DNA of 64,000 nucleotides from Bradyrhizobium diversitatis (GCF_016031635.1 NZ_JACEGD010000002.1:248001-312000), one strand, 5' to 3'. Shown: positions 8,093 through 17,535, numbered from the stretch's first letter. The notes: generated by a model not told the origin, from the sequence alone. Made by a program: numbers and translations.

Positions 8093-8248
8093 ATGCTGGT
8101 TGGCGTACTCGTTACCTTTCTCGTCGTCATTCTCGTGCTCTATCTCATCAACATGCTGCCGTTGGACGGCCGGGCCAAGCAGATCGCGCGCGTGGTTGTC
8201 ATCATCATCGGCATCGTGTCGTTGCTGAAGTATCTGGCGGTATTCTAG
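8093..8248 (+). CDS. Small membrane protein (51 aa), Thivi_2564-like
   Basis: 51 codons, ATG to TAG, with AAGGGGG about ten bases upstream of the start. Two hydrophobic helices (about 2-19 and 30-50) flank a short polar turn, NMLPLDGRAKQI. This turn and the overall plan match small membrane proteins annotated as the Thivi_2564 family, whose function is unknown. An exact EcfG promoter lies 38 bases before the start, which supports it as a real, stress-induced gene. It is monocistronic: a palindromic repeat and a terminator for the opposite strand follow. Confidence 0.75.
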   Translation: MLVGVLVTFLVVILVLYLINMLPLDGRAKQIARVVVIIIGIVSLLKYLAVF

Positions 8249-8258
8249 CGAAGGTATC

Positions 8259-8314
8259 GTAGCCCGGATGAGCGAAGCGATATCCGGGACCTTTGTTGCG
8301 TCCTCCCGGATATC
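8259..8314. repeat. Short palindromic repeat (CCCGGAT...ATCCGGG type)
   Basis: The stretch carries an inverted repeat built on AGCCCGGAT and ATATCCGGG, with a further CCCGGATAT copy, typical of the REP-like intergenic elements of Bradyrhizobium. No coding potential. Confidence 0.6.
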
Positions 8315-8330
8315 TATACCTCAAAAACAA

Positions 8331-8354
8331 AAGCCCCGGCGTAAGCCGGGGCTT
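8331..8354 (-). terminator. Rho-independent terminator of csbD
   Basis: A perfect 10-bp stem (AAGCCCCGGC / GCCGGGGCTT) with a GTAA loop. On the minus strand it is followed by a T-rich run (TTTTGTTTTT), 13 bases after the csbD stop. Confidence 0.85.
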
Positions 8355-8367
8355 CGTTTGTGCTGCT

Positions 8368-8568
8368 TTAGTGCAGCCCCTTGAGCCAGTCGTCGACGTC
8401 CTGACGAACCTGATCCTTGGCCTTGCCGTAGCGCTCCTGGAGCCGGCCCTCGAGCTGCTCGCGCCGACCCTCGATCAATTGGAGATCGTCGTCGGTGAGC
8501 TTGGCCCATTTCTCCTTGGCCGAGCCCTTGAATTGCTTCCAGTTTCCTTCGATCCGATTCCAGTCCAT
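8368..8568 (-). CDS. CsbD family stress protein
   Basis: 66 residues beginning MDWNRIEGNWKQFKG, the signature of CsbD proteins; the interior KEKWAKLTDDDLQLIEGRREQL and the C-terminal helix also fit. Start at ATG 8568 with GGGAG upstream; the longer in-frame reading to 8697 runs into a terminator hairpin and is not used. CsbD proteins are small, hydrophilic, helical general-stress proteins of unknown mechanism. An exact EcfG promoter is placed 30 bases before the start, so control by the general stress sigma factor is expected. It is a single-gene unit between two nearly identical hairpin terminators. Confidence 0.9.
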   Translation of the reverse strand: MDWNRIEGNWKQFKGSAKEKWAKLTDDDLQLIEGRREQLEGRLQERYGKAKDQVRQDVDDWLKGLH

Positions 8569-8597
8569 GACCGTCTCCCGTTGGTTGATGGCCGGAC

Positions 8598-8623
8598 AAC
8601 GCGGTCCACGGTGCAGCCGTTCC
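8598..8623 (-). promoter_or_regulatory. EcfG-type promoter of csbD
   Basis: Minus strand reads GGAAC, 17 bases, CGTT, an exact consensus match, with the -10 about 30 bases before the csbD ATG. Confidence 0.8.
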
Positions 8624-8651
8624 GCGGCCCGCCGCGGCGTTTCGCCCACAA

Positions 8652-8679
8652 AAAAGCCCCGGCGTGGGCCGGGGCTTTT
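8652..8679 (-). terminator. Rho-independent terminator of glcB
   Basis: A 12-bp stem AAAAGCCCCGGC / GCCGGGGCTTTT with a GTGG loop and a U-rich 3' side on the minus strand, 18 bases after the malate synthase stop. Nearly identical in stem to the terminator at 8331-8354. Confidence 0.85.
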
Positions 8680-8697
8680 GAAGTTCTCTATCGGCAC

Positions 8698-10863
8698 TCA
8701 GCCCGTCGCCTTGGCCTCGCGGCGGCGGGCGGTGAGGATGTATTCGGTGTAGCCGTTCGGCTGCTCGCGCCCCTTGAAGATGAGGTCGCAGGCCGCCTTG
8801 AAGGCGACGCCGTCGAAGGCGGGCGCCATCGGCTTGTAGACGGGATCGCCCGCGTTCTGCTTGTCGACGACGACGGCCATGCGCTTCAGCGATTCCATCA
8901 CCTGCGCCTCGGTGATGACGCCCTGATGCAGCCAGTTGGCGAGATGCTGGCTGGAGATGCGCAAGGTGGCGCGGTCCTCCATCAGGCCGACATCGTGGAT
9001 GTCGGGCACCTTGGAGCAGCCGACGCCCTGGTCGATCCAGCGCACGACATAGCCGAGGATGCCTTGGCAGTTGTTGTCGATCTCCTGCTTGACGTCATCC
9101 GGCGCCCAGTTCGACTTCGACACCGGAATGGTGAGGATGTCGGACAGTTTTGCGCGCGGTCCGCCCTTGGCGAGCTCCTGCTGGCGCGCGATCACGTTGA
9201 CCTGGTGGTAGTGCAGCGCGTGCAGCGTAGCCGCCGTCGGCGATGGCACCCAGGCGGTGGTGGCGCCGGCCTGTGGATGGCCGAGCTTCTGCGCCAGCAT
9301 GTCCGCCATCTTGTCGGGCGCGGCCCACATGCCCTTGCCGATCTGGGCGTGGCCGGGCAGACCATCGATCAGGCCCATGTCGACGTTCCAGTCCTCATAG
9401 GCCTTGATCCAGGCCTGTGCCTTCATCTCGTTCTTGCGGATCATCGGGCCCGCTTCCATCGAGGTGTGGATCTCGTCGCCGGTGCGGTCGAGGAAGCCGG
9501 TGTTGATGAACATGATGCGCTTGGAGGCGCGCTGGATGCAGGCCTTGAGGTTGACGGTGGTGCGACGCTCCTCGTCCATGATGCCGACCTTGAGCGTGTT
9601 CTCAGGCAGGCCCAGCATCTTCTCGACGCGGTCGAAGATCTCGCAGGTCAGCGACACCTCGTCGGGGCCGTGCATCTTCGGCTTGACGATATAGGCAGAG
9701 CCGGTGCGGCTGTTCTTGACCTTGGAATTGCCCTTGAGGTCGTGAATGGCGAGCAGGCCGGAGACGGCGGCATCGAGCAGGCCCTCGGGGACCTCCTCGC
9801 CCTTCTCGTCCAGCACCGCGTCGGTGAACATGTGGTGACCGCAATTGCGCATCAGGAGCAGGCTGCGGCCGTGCAGCCTCACCTCGCCCTTGCCGTCCGG
9901 CGTCTTGTAGTTGCGGTCGGCGTTGAGCGAGCGCGTCAGCGTCTTGCCACCCTTCTCGAAATCGGCCGAGAGCGTGCCGTTCATCAGGCCGAGCGTGTTG
10001 CGATAGACCAGCACCTTGTCCTCGGCGTCGACCGCCGCGACCGAGTCTTCCATGTCGAGGATGGTCGAGACCGCAGCCTCCATGATCATGTCGGCGACAC
10101 CGGCCGGATCGTCCTTGCCGATCGCGCTGCTGCGGTCGATCTTCACCTCGACATGCAGGCCATTGTTGACGAGCAGCACTGCGCTCGGCGCCGCCGCATC
10201 GCCCTGGAAACCCGCGAACTGTGCCGCGTTCTTCAGCGCGGTGGCATTACCGCTCTTCAGCTTCACCGCCAGCTGGCCCGCGACGACGCTGTAGGCGGTG
10301 ACGTCGGTGTGGCTGCCGGTCGCGAGCGGCACGGCGGCGTCGAGGAACGCCTTGGCCTTGGCGATCACCTTGTCGCCGCGCGCCTTGTTGTAGCCCTTGC
10401 CGCTCTCGGACGGGTCATGCGGGATCGCATCGGTGCCGTAAAAGGCATCATAGAGCGAGCCCCAGCGCGCATTCGCCGCGTTCAGCGCGTAGCGCGCATT
10501 GGTGAGCGGCACCACGAGCTGCGGGCCGCAGATCTTGCCGATCTCCTCGTCGACATTGGCGGTCTCGACCTTCTGCGTCGCCGGCTCCGGGACGAGATAG
10601 CCGATCTCCTTCAGGAAGGCGGTGTAGGCATCGAGGTCGAACGCCTTGCCCTTGTTGGCGCGGTGCCAGTCGTCGATCTTGGCCTGCAGATTGTCGCGGA
10701 ATGCGAGCAGCTCGCGGTTCTTCGGTCCCAGCTCCTTGATGATGCCGGCAAGCCCGGCCCAGAACGCATCCGGCGCGATCCCCGTTTTCGGGGCGGCTTC
10801 CTTGGCGATGAAGTCAAACAGGACGGGAGCGATCTTCAATCCGTGGGCGTCGACGCGTTTCAT
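8698..10863 (-). CDS. glcB: Malate synthase G
   Basis: 721 residues, the usual length for isoform G. It condenses glyoxylate with acetyl-CoA to give malate in the cytosol (glyoxylate shunt or glycolate use). Recognised by its N-terminal [15 protein letters not shown], the [17 protein letters not shown] stretch that carries the metal-binding and catalytic acids, [17 protein letters not shown] and [18 protein letters not shown] 10863 is chosen because residues upstream of it in frame are not homologous. It is monocistronic with its own terminator. Isocitrate lyase is not in the window. A long open frame on the opposite strand is a GC artefact. Confidence 0.97.
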   Translation of the reverse strand: MKRVDAHGLKIAPVLFDFIAKEAAPKTGIAPDAFWAGLAGIIKELGPKNRELLAFRDNLQAKIDDWHRANKGKAFDLDAYTAFLKEIGYLVPEPATQKVETANVDEEIGKICGPQLVVPLTNARYALNAANARWGSLYDAFYGTDAIPHDPSESGKGYNKARGDKVIAKAKAFLDAAVPLATGSHTDVTAYSVVAGQLAVKLKSGNATALKNAAQFAGFQGDAAAPSAVLLVNNGLHVEVKIDRSSAIGKDDPAGVADMIMEAAVSTILDMEDSVAAVDAEDKVLVYRNTLGLMNGTLSADFEKGGKTLTRSLNADRNYKTPDGKGEVRLHGRSLLLMRNCGHHMFTDAVLDEKGEEVPEGLLDAAVSGLLAIHDLKGNSKVKNSRTGSAYIVKPKMHGPDEVSLTCEIFDRVEKMLGLPENTLKVGIMDEERRTTVNLKACIQRASKRIMFINTGFLDRTGDEIHTSMEAGPMIRKNEMKAQAWIKAYEDWNVDMGLIDGLPGHAQIGKGMWAAPDKMADMLAQKLGHPQAGATTAWVPSPTAATLHALHYHQVNVIARQQELAKGGPRAKLSDILTIPVSKSNWAPDDVKQEIDNNCQGILGYVVRWIDQGVGCSKVPDIHDVGLMEDRATLRISSQHLANWLHQGVITEAQVMESLKRMAVVVDKQNAGDPVYKPMAPAFDGVAFKAACDLIFKGREQPNGYTEYILTARRREAKATG

Positions 10864-11039
10864 GATGGGCTTTCTTGTTGGAAATGGCTGTTTTTGGCTG
10901 CTTTTGACCCGACAGCAGCAAAATGCGCCCACGCGGGGCGGCTTTCGGAGACCTATTAGCCCCAAAATCAGGGCGGTGAGAAGACCCCCGGGGGCTTGTC
11001 AAAATGTCAAGAAGAGAGAGGAAAGGCCCCACCACCGGT

Positions 11040-11141
11040 GTCATTCCCCGCGAAAGCGGGGAATCCAGTACGCCGCGGCTTCTCTGTATCCCAACGCTGT
11101 CTCTGGAATACTGGGTCGCCCGGCCAAGCCGGGCGACGACG
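11040..11141. repeat. Palindromic intergenic repeat (ATTCCCCGC..GCGGGGAAT and CCCGGC..GCCGGG)
   Basis: Two hairpins joined by a spacer containing CCAGTA and TACTGG, which pair with each other. The layout resembles the element at 58121-58206 (CCAGTATGCC in one arm, ATATTGGATC in the other). It fills the gap between glcB and the cysN 3' end and may also act as a terminator for cysNC. Confidence 0.6.
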
Positions 11142-11159
11142 GCGGGGACCAGGGCAGCC

Positions 11160-13076
11160 TCAAATATTCGCAGCGAGGTCGACGACCTCGTCGAACAGTA
11201 CGCCGGTGGTCTTCAGCATTTGCTCGATCTCGTCGGCCGCCTCCGCGACCGTCCGCGTCGAGGTATCGATCACGAGCTCCGCCCTCTCAGGCTTCTCGTA
11301 GTCGTTGCCGATGCCGGTGAACGAGGCCAGCGCGCCGGCGCGAGCCTTCTTGTAGTGGCCCTTGGGATCGCGCTCCTCGCAGATCTCGGCCGGCGTCGCG
11401 ACATGGATCTCGCGGAACGCGGTGTCGGCGATGCGGCGCGCGGCGGCGCGGTCCTCGCGCGCGGGCGAGACCGCCGCGACGATCGCGATATGGCCGTTGC
11501 GGGCCAGATGCGTCGCGACCTCGGCGAGGCGGCGGATGTTCTCGCTGCGATCGGGAGCGGAGAAGCCGAGATCGCTGTTGAGCCCGGCGCGCAGCGTGTC
11601 GCCATCGAGCAGCACCGGCGAGCCGCCATTGGTGAACAGCCGCCGCTCCAGCGCCCGCGCCAGCGTCGACTTGCCGGAGGCGGGCAGGCCGGTGAGCCAG
11701 ACCACGGCACCGTTGTGGCGGTAGCGTGCCGAGCGCTCGTCGCTGCGCAGCGCCGATTCCACTGGCACGATGTCGACGGGGACGGCACGCTGACCGGCAT
11801 CGACCGACAGCACCAGGCCGCCGCCGGCGATGCGCCCCGCGACCTCGATCACGAGGCGGCCGGTGCGCGGATTTTCGGTGTAGGGATCGGTCGCGATCGG
11901 ATTGGACAGGGAGATGTCGATCTCGCCGACATGGTTGCGGGCAATCGCCTTGTTCTCGGTGCTCGAGAGCTCGCCGGGATCGACCGCCTTCTCGATGGCG
12001 ACGACGGTGGCGCGGCTCTCCTTCGGACCGCTGCGCACCAGGATCTGGTCACCCTTCGCAAGCGGCTTGTCGTGCAGCCAGAAGATGCGTGCGCGCAGCC
12101 GCCGCGTCTCGCGCGGGGCGCTGCCCGCATGCGCGATGATGTCGCCGCGCTCGATGAACAATTCGCGGTCGAGCGTGATGCCGACCGAGCGGCCCGCGCC
12201 CTGCCGTCCCGCCACCGGCGTCACCGGCCAGCTCTCGACCGTCTTGATCTTCGCGATCTTGCCCGCAGGCATGATCACGATCTCGTCGCCGGCAATCAGG
12301 CTGCCGGATTCGATGCGGCCGGCGACGATGCGGCGGTCGTCGAACTTGTAGATCGCCTGCACCGGCAGCCGCAGCGCCAGCGTTTCCAGCGGCCGCGCCG
12401 GCTCGAGCCTATCGAGCGCCTCGACCACGGTCGGTCCCTTGTACCAGCCGATCCGGCCGGTGCGCTCCGCGACGCCGTCGCCGTCGCGCGCCGAGATCGG
12501 GATCACGGCCGTCGGCTTCACGCCGAGGCCATTGAGATGCGCGGAAATCTCGTCGCTGATGTTCTTGAAGCGCGCGGCGGAGAAATCGACACGGTCCATC
12601 TTGTTGACGACGACAGCGACCTGCTTCACGCCGAGCAGGTGCAGGAGATAGCCGTGCCGCCGCGTCTGGTCGCGCACGCCTTCGAGCGCGTCGATGATCA
12701 GCACCGCGCCGTCGGCCTGCGAGGCGCCGGTGATCATGTTGCGCAGGAATTCGGCGTGACCGGGCGCGTCGATCAGCACGATGTCGCGCGAATTGGTGCG
12801 GAAGCGGATCTGCGTGGTGTCGATGGTGATGCCCTGGTCGCGCTCGGTCTGCAGCGCGTCGAGCAGGAACGACCATTCGAACGGCATGCCGCGCCGTGCG
12901 CTGACGGCCTTCAGCATGTCGAGCTTGCCCTCGGGCAGGCTGCCGGTCTCGTGCAGGAGGCGGCCGACCAGCGTCGACTTGCCGTGGTCGACATGGCCGA
13001 CGATGACGATGCGCACCTGGGGACGCGTGGTGCCGTTCGGCGTGGCGGACGAAGCTGACGTGACAATCATGTTCAT
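11160..13076 (-). CDS. cysN: Bifunctional sulfate adenylyltransferase large subunit / adenylylsulfate kinase (CysN-CysC fusion, NodQ-like)
   Basis: 638 residues. The N-terminal part is a translation-factor-type GTPase with P-loop GHVDHGKST (27-35) and DAPGHAEF and NKMD motifs. It powers ATP sulfurylase together with CysD, making APS from sulfate and ATP. The C-terminal part (about 445-638) is an APS kinase with its own P-loop GLPASGKST (463-471) and DGDTLR, making PAPS. This fused form is called CysNC or NodQ in rhizobia. No nod genes are close, so a housekeeping role is favoured. It follows cysD after 14 bases on the same strand. The APS-type CysH nearby does not need PAPS, so the kinase domain probably serves sulfation. 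Confidence 0.95.
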   Translation of the reverse strand: MNMIVTSASSATPNGTTRPQVRIVIVGHVDHGKSTLVGRLLHETGSLPEGKLDMLKAVSARRGMPFEWSFLLDALQTERDQGITIDTTQIRFRTNSRDIVLIDAPGHAEFLRNMITGASQADGAVLIIDALEGVRDQTRRHGYLLHLLGVKQVAVVVNKMDRVDFSAARFKNISDEISAHLNGLGVKPTAVIPISARDGDGVAERTGRIGWYKGPTVVEALDRLEPARPLETLALRLPVQAIYKFDDRRIVAGRIESGSLIAGDEIVIMPAGKIAKIKTVESWPVTPVAGRQGAGRSVGITLDRELFIERGDIIAHAGSAPRETRRLRARIFWLHDKPLAKGDQILVRSGPKESRATVVAIEKAVDPGELSSTENKAIARNHVGEIDISLSNPIATDPYTENPRTGRLVIEVAGRIAGGGLVLSVDAGQRAVPVDIVPVESALRSDERSARYRHNGAVVWLTGLPASGKSTLARALERRLFTNGGSPVLLDGDTLRAGLNSDLGFSAPDRSENIRRLAEVATHLARNGHIAIVAAVSPAREDRAAARRIADTAFREIHVATPAEICEERDPKGHYKKARAGALASFTGIGNDYEKPERAELVIDTSTRTVAEAADEIEQMLKTTGVLFDEVVDLAANI

Positions 13077-13090
13077 GGCCGCGTCCTTGA

Positions 13091-13996
13091 TCAGAGATAG
13101 CCGGCGACGCGAAGGCGCTCGAAGGCGTCCTCGGTCTCGTGGTCGAGCGCGCGTCCGGCGCGCTCCGGCACCTTGGTCTGTTCGAGCTCGACCAGGATCT
13201 CGTCGATGCTCGACGCTGTCGAGGCGACGGGGTTGGTGATGTCCTGGTCACCCAGCGAGCGATAGCGCTTGCCGTCCTTGGCGAGATACAGCGGGATGAT
13301 CGGAATGTTTTCGCGCTTGGTGTAGGCCCAGATGTCGGCCTCGGTCCAATGCAGGATCGGATGGATGCGCAAATGCGCGCCTTGCGGCGGCGAGGCGTTG
13401 AAATGATCCCAGAACTCCGGCGGCTGGTCGCGCACGTCCCAATTGCCCTCCAAGCCGCGCGGGGAGAACACGCGCTCCTTGGCGCGCGTTGCTTCCTCGT
13501 CGCGGCGGATGCCGGCGATCAGGCCGTCGAAGCCGTATTTGGCCAGCGCCATCTTGAGGCCCTCGGTCTTGCGCGCGGCGGAACGGGCGGCCGGCGGCAG
13601 CGTTGGGTCGACGGCATCGATCGGCGGGCAGGGCTCGACGCGCAGATCGAGATCCCATTCCTTGCCGTAATGATCGCGGAAGCGATACATCTCCGGAAAC
13701 TTCTTGCCGGTATCGACGTGAAGGGCGGGAAACGGCATCTTGCCGAAGAAGGCTTTCCGCGCCAGCCAGATCATGACGTTGGAGTCCTTGCCGAGCGACC
13801 ACAACAGGGCGATCTTCTTCAGCCGGGCAAAGGCCTCACGGAAGATGTAGATGCTCTGCGCTTCGAGCTGGTCGAGATGGTCCATGCTCGGGGCAAGCTC
13901 GGCAGAAAATTCTTGCGCGCGCACGCGCTCAGCTAGCGCCGGATTGCTCAGCCGATCAGCAGCGGAATCGTCCTTGAGAAGATGCATCTCTGCCAC
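13091..13996 (-). CDS. cysD: Sulfate adenylyltransferase small subunit
   Basis: 301 residues. It is the adenylating subunit of ATP sulfurylase and belongs to the PP-loop family: [11 protein letters not shown] is the SGGKDS-type motif, followed by [21 protein letters not shown] and the conserved [14 protein letters not shown] and WTEADIWAY. It acts with CysN in the cytosol. The start is GTG 13996 or ATG 13987. It is first in the cysD-cysNC operon and is transcribed divergently from cysG across a 133-base AT-rich region. Confidence 0.96.
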   Translation of the reverse strand: MAEMHLLKDDSAADRLSNPALAERVRAQEFSAELAPSMDHLDQLEAQSIYIFREAFARLKKIALLWSLGKDSNVMIWLARKAFFGKMPFPALHVDTGKKFPEMYRFRDHYGKEWDLDLRVEPCPPIDAVDPTLPPAARSAARKTEGLKMALAKYGFDGLIAGIRRDEEATRAKERVFSPRGLEGNWDVRDQPPEFWDHFNASPPQGAHLRIHPILHWTEADIWAYTKRENIPIIPLYLAKDGKRYRSLGDQDITNPVASTASSIDEILVELEQTKVPERAGRALDHETEDAFERLRVAGYL

Positions 13997-14129
13997 TTTG
14001 CGTTTGGAGGCGAAAATTCTATAGTTGCATGGCGGAAGAGAAGAAAAAATTTTCTCTTTTCGCGCTCGAAACGAGACATATATAGAAAATAATTCCAGTC
14101 AACCCCGTTTGTGGGGAAGCGAGTAGCGC
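13997..14129. promoter_or_regulatory. Divergent cysD/cysG control region with AT-rich inverted repeat
   Basis: 133 bases, far more AT-rich than its surroundings. It contains the inverted repeat AGAGAA (14037-14042), nine bases, TTCTCT (14052-14057). It also has two AT-rich stretches, TCTATAG near 14020 and TATATAGAAAATAATTCC near 14080, either of which could hold a -10 element. A position between two sulfate-assimilation operons makes it the likely site for a shared sulfur regulator (CysB-like or other). The regulator is not identified from sequence. Confidence 0.5.
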
Positions 14130-15554
14130 ATGCGGTTCTTGCCGGTGTTTCTCGATCTTAAGGCCGGCCCGGTGGTCCTCATCGGCGCGGGTGAGCTGTT
14201 GCGCGCCAAGCTGCGCGTGCTCGCCGCCGCCGGCGCGCGCATGCGCGTGCATGCGATCGACGGCAATCATGACCTCGGCCTCAGCTCCGGGGACGCGGCG
14301 CGCGTCGAAATCGCGAGCGGCGATCCGCTCACGGCCGATCTCTCAGGTGTCATCGCAATTGTCTGCGCGGGTGCCGGCAACATCGGCGTTGCGATGTCCG
14401 CTCGGGCGAAGGCGCTCGGCCTGCCCGTCAACGTCATGGACGATCTCGAGCACTCCAGCTTCATCTTCCCGGCGATCGTCGATCGCGGCGATGTCGTGGT
14501 CGCGGTCGGCACCGGCGGCACCTCGCCGGTGGTGGCGCGGCGCGTGCGCGAGAAGATCGAGGCGCTGCTACCGGCGCGCATCGGCGAGCTCGCCGAGTTC
14601 ATCGGCACCTTCCGCAAGTCGATCAACGAGCGCATCGCCGAGTTTCCGCTGCGCCGTCGTTTCTGGGAGCGCGTCATCGACGGTCCGATCGGCGCAGCCG
14701 TGCTCGCCGGCCGCAAGGGCGAAGCGGATGCATCGCTCAAGGCTATCTCCGACCCGTCCGCATTCGCGCGCGTCGACAAGCCGGAAGGCTCGGTCGCGCT
14801 GGTCGGCGCCGGCCCCGGCGATCCTGACCTTCTCACCATCAAGGCGTTGCGTGCCTTGCAGGATGCGGACATCGTCTTCCATGACGAGCTGGTCTCGCCC
14901 GAGATTCTCGACCGCATCCGCCGCGACACCACGCGCGTTGCGGTCGGCCGCCGCGTCGGCAAGCCCGGCATCGGCCAGGACGCCATCAACAAGCGCATGA
15001 TCGAAGCCGCGCAAGCCGGCCAACGTGTGGTGCGGCTGAAGGGCGGCGATCCCTTCGTGTTCGGCCGCGGTGGTGAAGAGGTCGAAGCGCTGCGCGCCGC
15101 CGGCGTCGCCTATTCGATCATTCCCGGCATCACCGCAGGGCTCGGCGGCGCTGCCGATTTCGAGGTGCCGCTTACCTACCGCCATGAGGCGACTCGCATC
15201 ACCTTCCTGACCGCGCACAAGGCGCGCGATGCCGAGAACGTGGATTGGTCGACGCTGACCGACACCAGGATGACCGTCGTGGTCTACATGGGCATGACGG
15301 CGGCGCCGGCCGTGCGCGCCGGCCTGTTCGCGGCCGGCCGCTCGCCGGAAACGCCGGTCGGCGTGTTCGCCCGTGTCACGCGGCCCGATGCGCAGGGCGC
15401 GATCGGCACGCTGCGCGACCTGCCGGAATTGGCGCGGCGGATCCAAGGTGGTCCCGCCATCCTCATCATCGGCGACGTGGTCCGGCATGCCGGCTCGCTT
15501 CGCCGCCACACACCCAAACAAATCATCTCTGACCTATTGGATGCAGCCGAATGA
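14130..15554 (+). CDS. cysG: Siroheme synthase (multifunctional CysG)
   Basis: 474 residues. The N-terminal part (about 1-210) is the precorrin-2 dehydrogenase/ferrochelatase domain: VFLDLKAGPVVLIGAGELLRAK is the NAD-binding start, followed by a dimerisation region. The C-terminal part (about 220-465) is the SAM-dependent uroporphyrinogen III methyltransferase with LVGAGPGDPDLLTIKALRAL and VRLKGGDPFVFGRGGEE. It makes siroheme for the sulfite reductase encoded two genes downstream. The ATG has GGGGAAG upstream. It opens the cysG-DUF2849-cysI-DUF934-cysH operon, and its stop overlaps the next start (ATGA). Confidence 0.96.
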   Translation: MRFLPVFLDLKAGPVVLIGAGELLRAKLRVLAAAGARMRVHAIDGNHDLGLSSGDAARVEIASGDPLTADLSGVIAIVCAGAGNIGVAMSARAKALGLPVNVMDDLEHSSFIFPAIVDRGDVVVAVGTGGTSPVVARRVREKIEALLPARIGELAEFIGTFRKSINERIAEFPLRRRFWERVIDGPIGAAVLAGRKGEADASLKAISDPSAFARVDKPEGSVALVGAGPGDPDLLTIKALRALQDADIVFHDELVSPEILDRIRRDTTRVAVGRRVGKPGIGQDAINKRMIEAAQAGQRVVRLKGGDPFVFGRGGEEVEALRAAGVAYSIIPGITAGLGGAADFEVPLTYRHEATRITFLTAHKARDAENVDWSTLTDTRMTVVVYMGMTAAPAVRAGLFAAGRSPETPVGVFARVTRPDAQGAIGTLRDLPELARRIQGGPAILIIGDVVRHAGSLRRHTPKQIISDLLDAAE

Positions 15555-15868
15555 CCTCCCCGCTCGAACAGAAGAAGATCAAGATCGCCGGCCCCTCGGT
15601 CGTGACCGCCAACCGCACCTGGGACGGCATCGTGGTCTACCGCACCGCTGCCAAGGGCTGGTCCGCGGAACTCTCGGAAGCCGCGATCGTACGCAACTCC
15701 GACGAGGCCAGGGCGTTGCTTGCGGAGTCCATCGCCGATGATGTCGGTGCGATCGGCCCCTATATCGCGCCGGTGCAGATCGGCGAGGACGGCAAGATCC
15801 TGCCCGGCAATCTGCGCGAACAGATCCGCCGTACCGGCGTCACCATCGGACAGCCGGCCCAGGTTTAA
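15551..15868 (+). CDS. DUF2849 protein of the sulfite reductase operon
   Basis: 105 residues, no signal peptide or membrane segment. It reads as a small alpha/beta protein and matches the DUF2849 family, found in alphaproteobacteria beside cysG and cysI. Its start overlaps the cysG stop (ATGA), indicating translational coupling, and cysI follows after 11 bases. There is no Cys residue, so it is not itself an iron-sulfur or thiol electron carrier. A role in assembly or activity of sulfite reductase is inferred from position only. Confidence 0.8.
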   Translation: MTSPLEQKKIKIAGPSVVTANRTWDGIVVYRTAAKGWSAELSEAAIVRNSDEARALLAESIADDVGAIGPYIAPVQIGEDGKILPGNLREQIRRTGVTIGQPAQV

Positions 15869-15879
15869 GGCACGCACTT

Positions 15880-17535
15880 ATGTATGCTTACGACGAAATC
15901 GACCGCACGCTCGTCAACGAGCGCGTCTCGGAGTTCCGCGACCAGGTGAAGCGGCGCCTCTCCGGCGAGCTCACCGAGGACGAATTCAAGATCCTGCGGC
16001 TTCAGAACGGCGTCTATCTGCAACTGCACGCCTACATGTTCCGCGTCGCGATCCCCTACGGCACGCTGGCGACCAACCAGCTGCGGGCGCTCGCCCATGT
16101 CGCGCGCAAATACGATCGCGGCTACGGCCATTTCACCACGCGGCAGAACATCCAGTTCAACTGGATCAAGCTCGCCGAGCTGCCGGACGCGCTCGAAGAT
16201 CTTGCCAAGGTCGGCATCCACGCGATGCAGACCTCCGGCAACAACATGCGCAACGTCACCTCGGACCAGTGGGCCGGCGTCGCGCCCGGCGAGATCGAGG
16301 ATCCCCGCATCTGGTCGGAGCTGATCCGCCAACACACCACGTTGCATCCCGAATTCTCGTTCCTGCCGCGCAAGTTCAAGATCGCGATCACCGCGTCGGA
16401 CCATGACCGCGCCGCGATCAGGATCCACGATATCGGCCTGCGGCTGATCAAGAACGAGAAGGGCGAGACCGGCTTCGAGGTTCTCGTCGGTGGCGGTCTC
16501 GGCCGCACGCCGTTCATCGCCAAGACCATCAAGCACTTCGTGCACGGCCGCGACATCCTCAGCTACATCGAGGCTATCTTACGCGTCTACAACCAGTATG
16601 GCCGCCGCGACAACATCTACAAGGCGCGGATCAAGATTCTGGTGCACGAGCTCGGCATCGAGAAGTTCTCCCGCGAGGTCGAGGACGAGTGGCAGCACAT
16701 CCGCAACTCCTCGCTTCAGATCGACGACGAGGTGATCGAGGACATCCGCTCGCGCTTCACCTATCCGGCCTACGAGAAGCTGCCGCACATGCCCGACGAG
16801 CTGCGCCAGGCCGCGGCCGATCCGGATTTCGAGGCGTGGCGCAAGAACTCGGTGGCTCCGCACAAGGTGCAGGGCTATTCCATCGTCACGATCTCGCTGA
16901 AGCCGACCGGCGGGCCTCCGGGCGATGCCACGGCCGAGCAGATGGACGCGCTGGCTGATCTCGCCGACAAATATTCCTTCGGCGAGATCCGCGTCGGCCA
17001 CGAGCAGAACCTGGCGCTGCCGCACGTCGCCAAGCGCGACCTGCCGGCGCTGTGGAAGGCGCTCGACAAGCTCGGGCTGGCGACGCCCAACGTCAACCTG
17101 ATCACCGACATCATCGCCTGCCCGGGGCTCGATTATTGCTCGCTGGCGAATGCGCGCTCGATCCCGATCGCGCAGGAGCTGACGCGGCGCTTCGCCAATC
17201 ACGAACTCGCCAATCTGATCGGCCGGCTCCACATCAACATATCAGGCTGCATCAATGCCTGCGGCCATCACCACGTCGGCCATATCGGCATTCTCGGCGT
17301 CGAGAAGAACGGCGAGGAAGTCTACCAGATCACCATCGGCGGCCGCGCCGACGAGAACGCGGCGCTCGGGACCCTGATCGGACCGGGCGTCAAGTTCGAC
17401 GAGGTCGCCGATGTCGTCGAGGACATCGTGGAAGCCTATCTGGCGCTGCGTGAGCGGCCCGAGGAGCTGTTCATGGACACGGTCAAGCGCCTCGGCGTCG
17501 AACCCTTCAAGGAGCGCGTCTATGCCACTCGTTAA
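15880..17535 (+). CDS. cysI: Sulfite (nitrite/sulfite) reductase hemoprotein, siroheme/4Fe-4S
   Basis: 551 residues with two ferredoxin-like and siroheme half-domains. RQNIQFNWIKL is the substrate/siroheme motif. The cluster ligands are C414-x5-C420 and C457-x3-C461, coordinating the coupled 4Fe-4S and siroheme. It reduces sulfite to sulfide in the cytosol. No CysJ flavoprotein is nearby and the protein resembles ferredoxin-type enzymes, so the electron donor is unclear. It lies between DUF2849 and DUF934 genes, overlapping the latter by 14 bases. Nitrite reduction is less likely given the cys context. Confidence 0.94.
   Translation: MYAYDEIDRTLVNERVSEFRDQVKRRLSGELTEDEFKILRLQNGVYLQLHAYMFRVAIPYGTLATNQLRALAHVARKYDRGYGHFTTRQNIQFNWIKLAELPDALEDLAKVGIHAMQTSGNNMRNVTSDQWAGVAPGEIEDPRIWSELIRQHTTLHPEFSFLPRKFKIAITASDHDRAAIRIHDIGLRLIKNEKGETGFEVLVGGGLGRTPFIAKTIKHFVHGRDILSYIEAILRVYNQYGRRDNIYKARIKILVHELGIEKFSREVEDEWQHIRNSSLQIDDEVIEDIRSRFTYPAYEKLPHMPDELRQAAADPDFEAWRKNSVAPHKVQGYSIVTISLKPTGGPPGDATAEQMDALADLADKYSFGEIRVGHEQNLALPHVAKRDLPALWKALDKLGLATPNVNLITDIIACPGLDYCSLANARSIPIAQELTRRFANHELANLIGRLHINISGCINACGHHHVGHIGILGVEKNGEEVYQITIGGRADENAALGTLIGPGVKFDEVADVVEDIVEAYLALRERPEELFMDTVKRLGVEPFKERVYATR

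Noticed and set aside
8293..10959. An 888-codon open frame on the plus strand across csbD and glcB
   Set aside because: It is antisense to a clear malate synthase, has no recognisable domain and is rich in Arg/Val/Asp-type repeats typical of GC-driven antisense frames; it also runs through two terminators.
11004..13058. A 684-codon plus-strand frame over cysN
   Set aside because: Antisense shadow of the cysNC gene, whose motifs are complete in the minus frame.
11160..13996. Symbiotic nodPQ assignment for the ATP sulfurylase genes
   Set aside because: No nod box or nod genes, and the genes are divergent from the assimilation operon; cysD-cysNC is the simpler reading.
15880..17535. Assimilatory nitrite reductase
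   Set aside because: The siroheme protein could reduce nitrite by family, but it lies inside a cysG-cysH operon with no nitrate genes.
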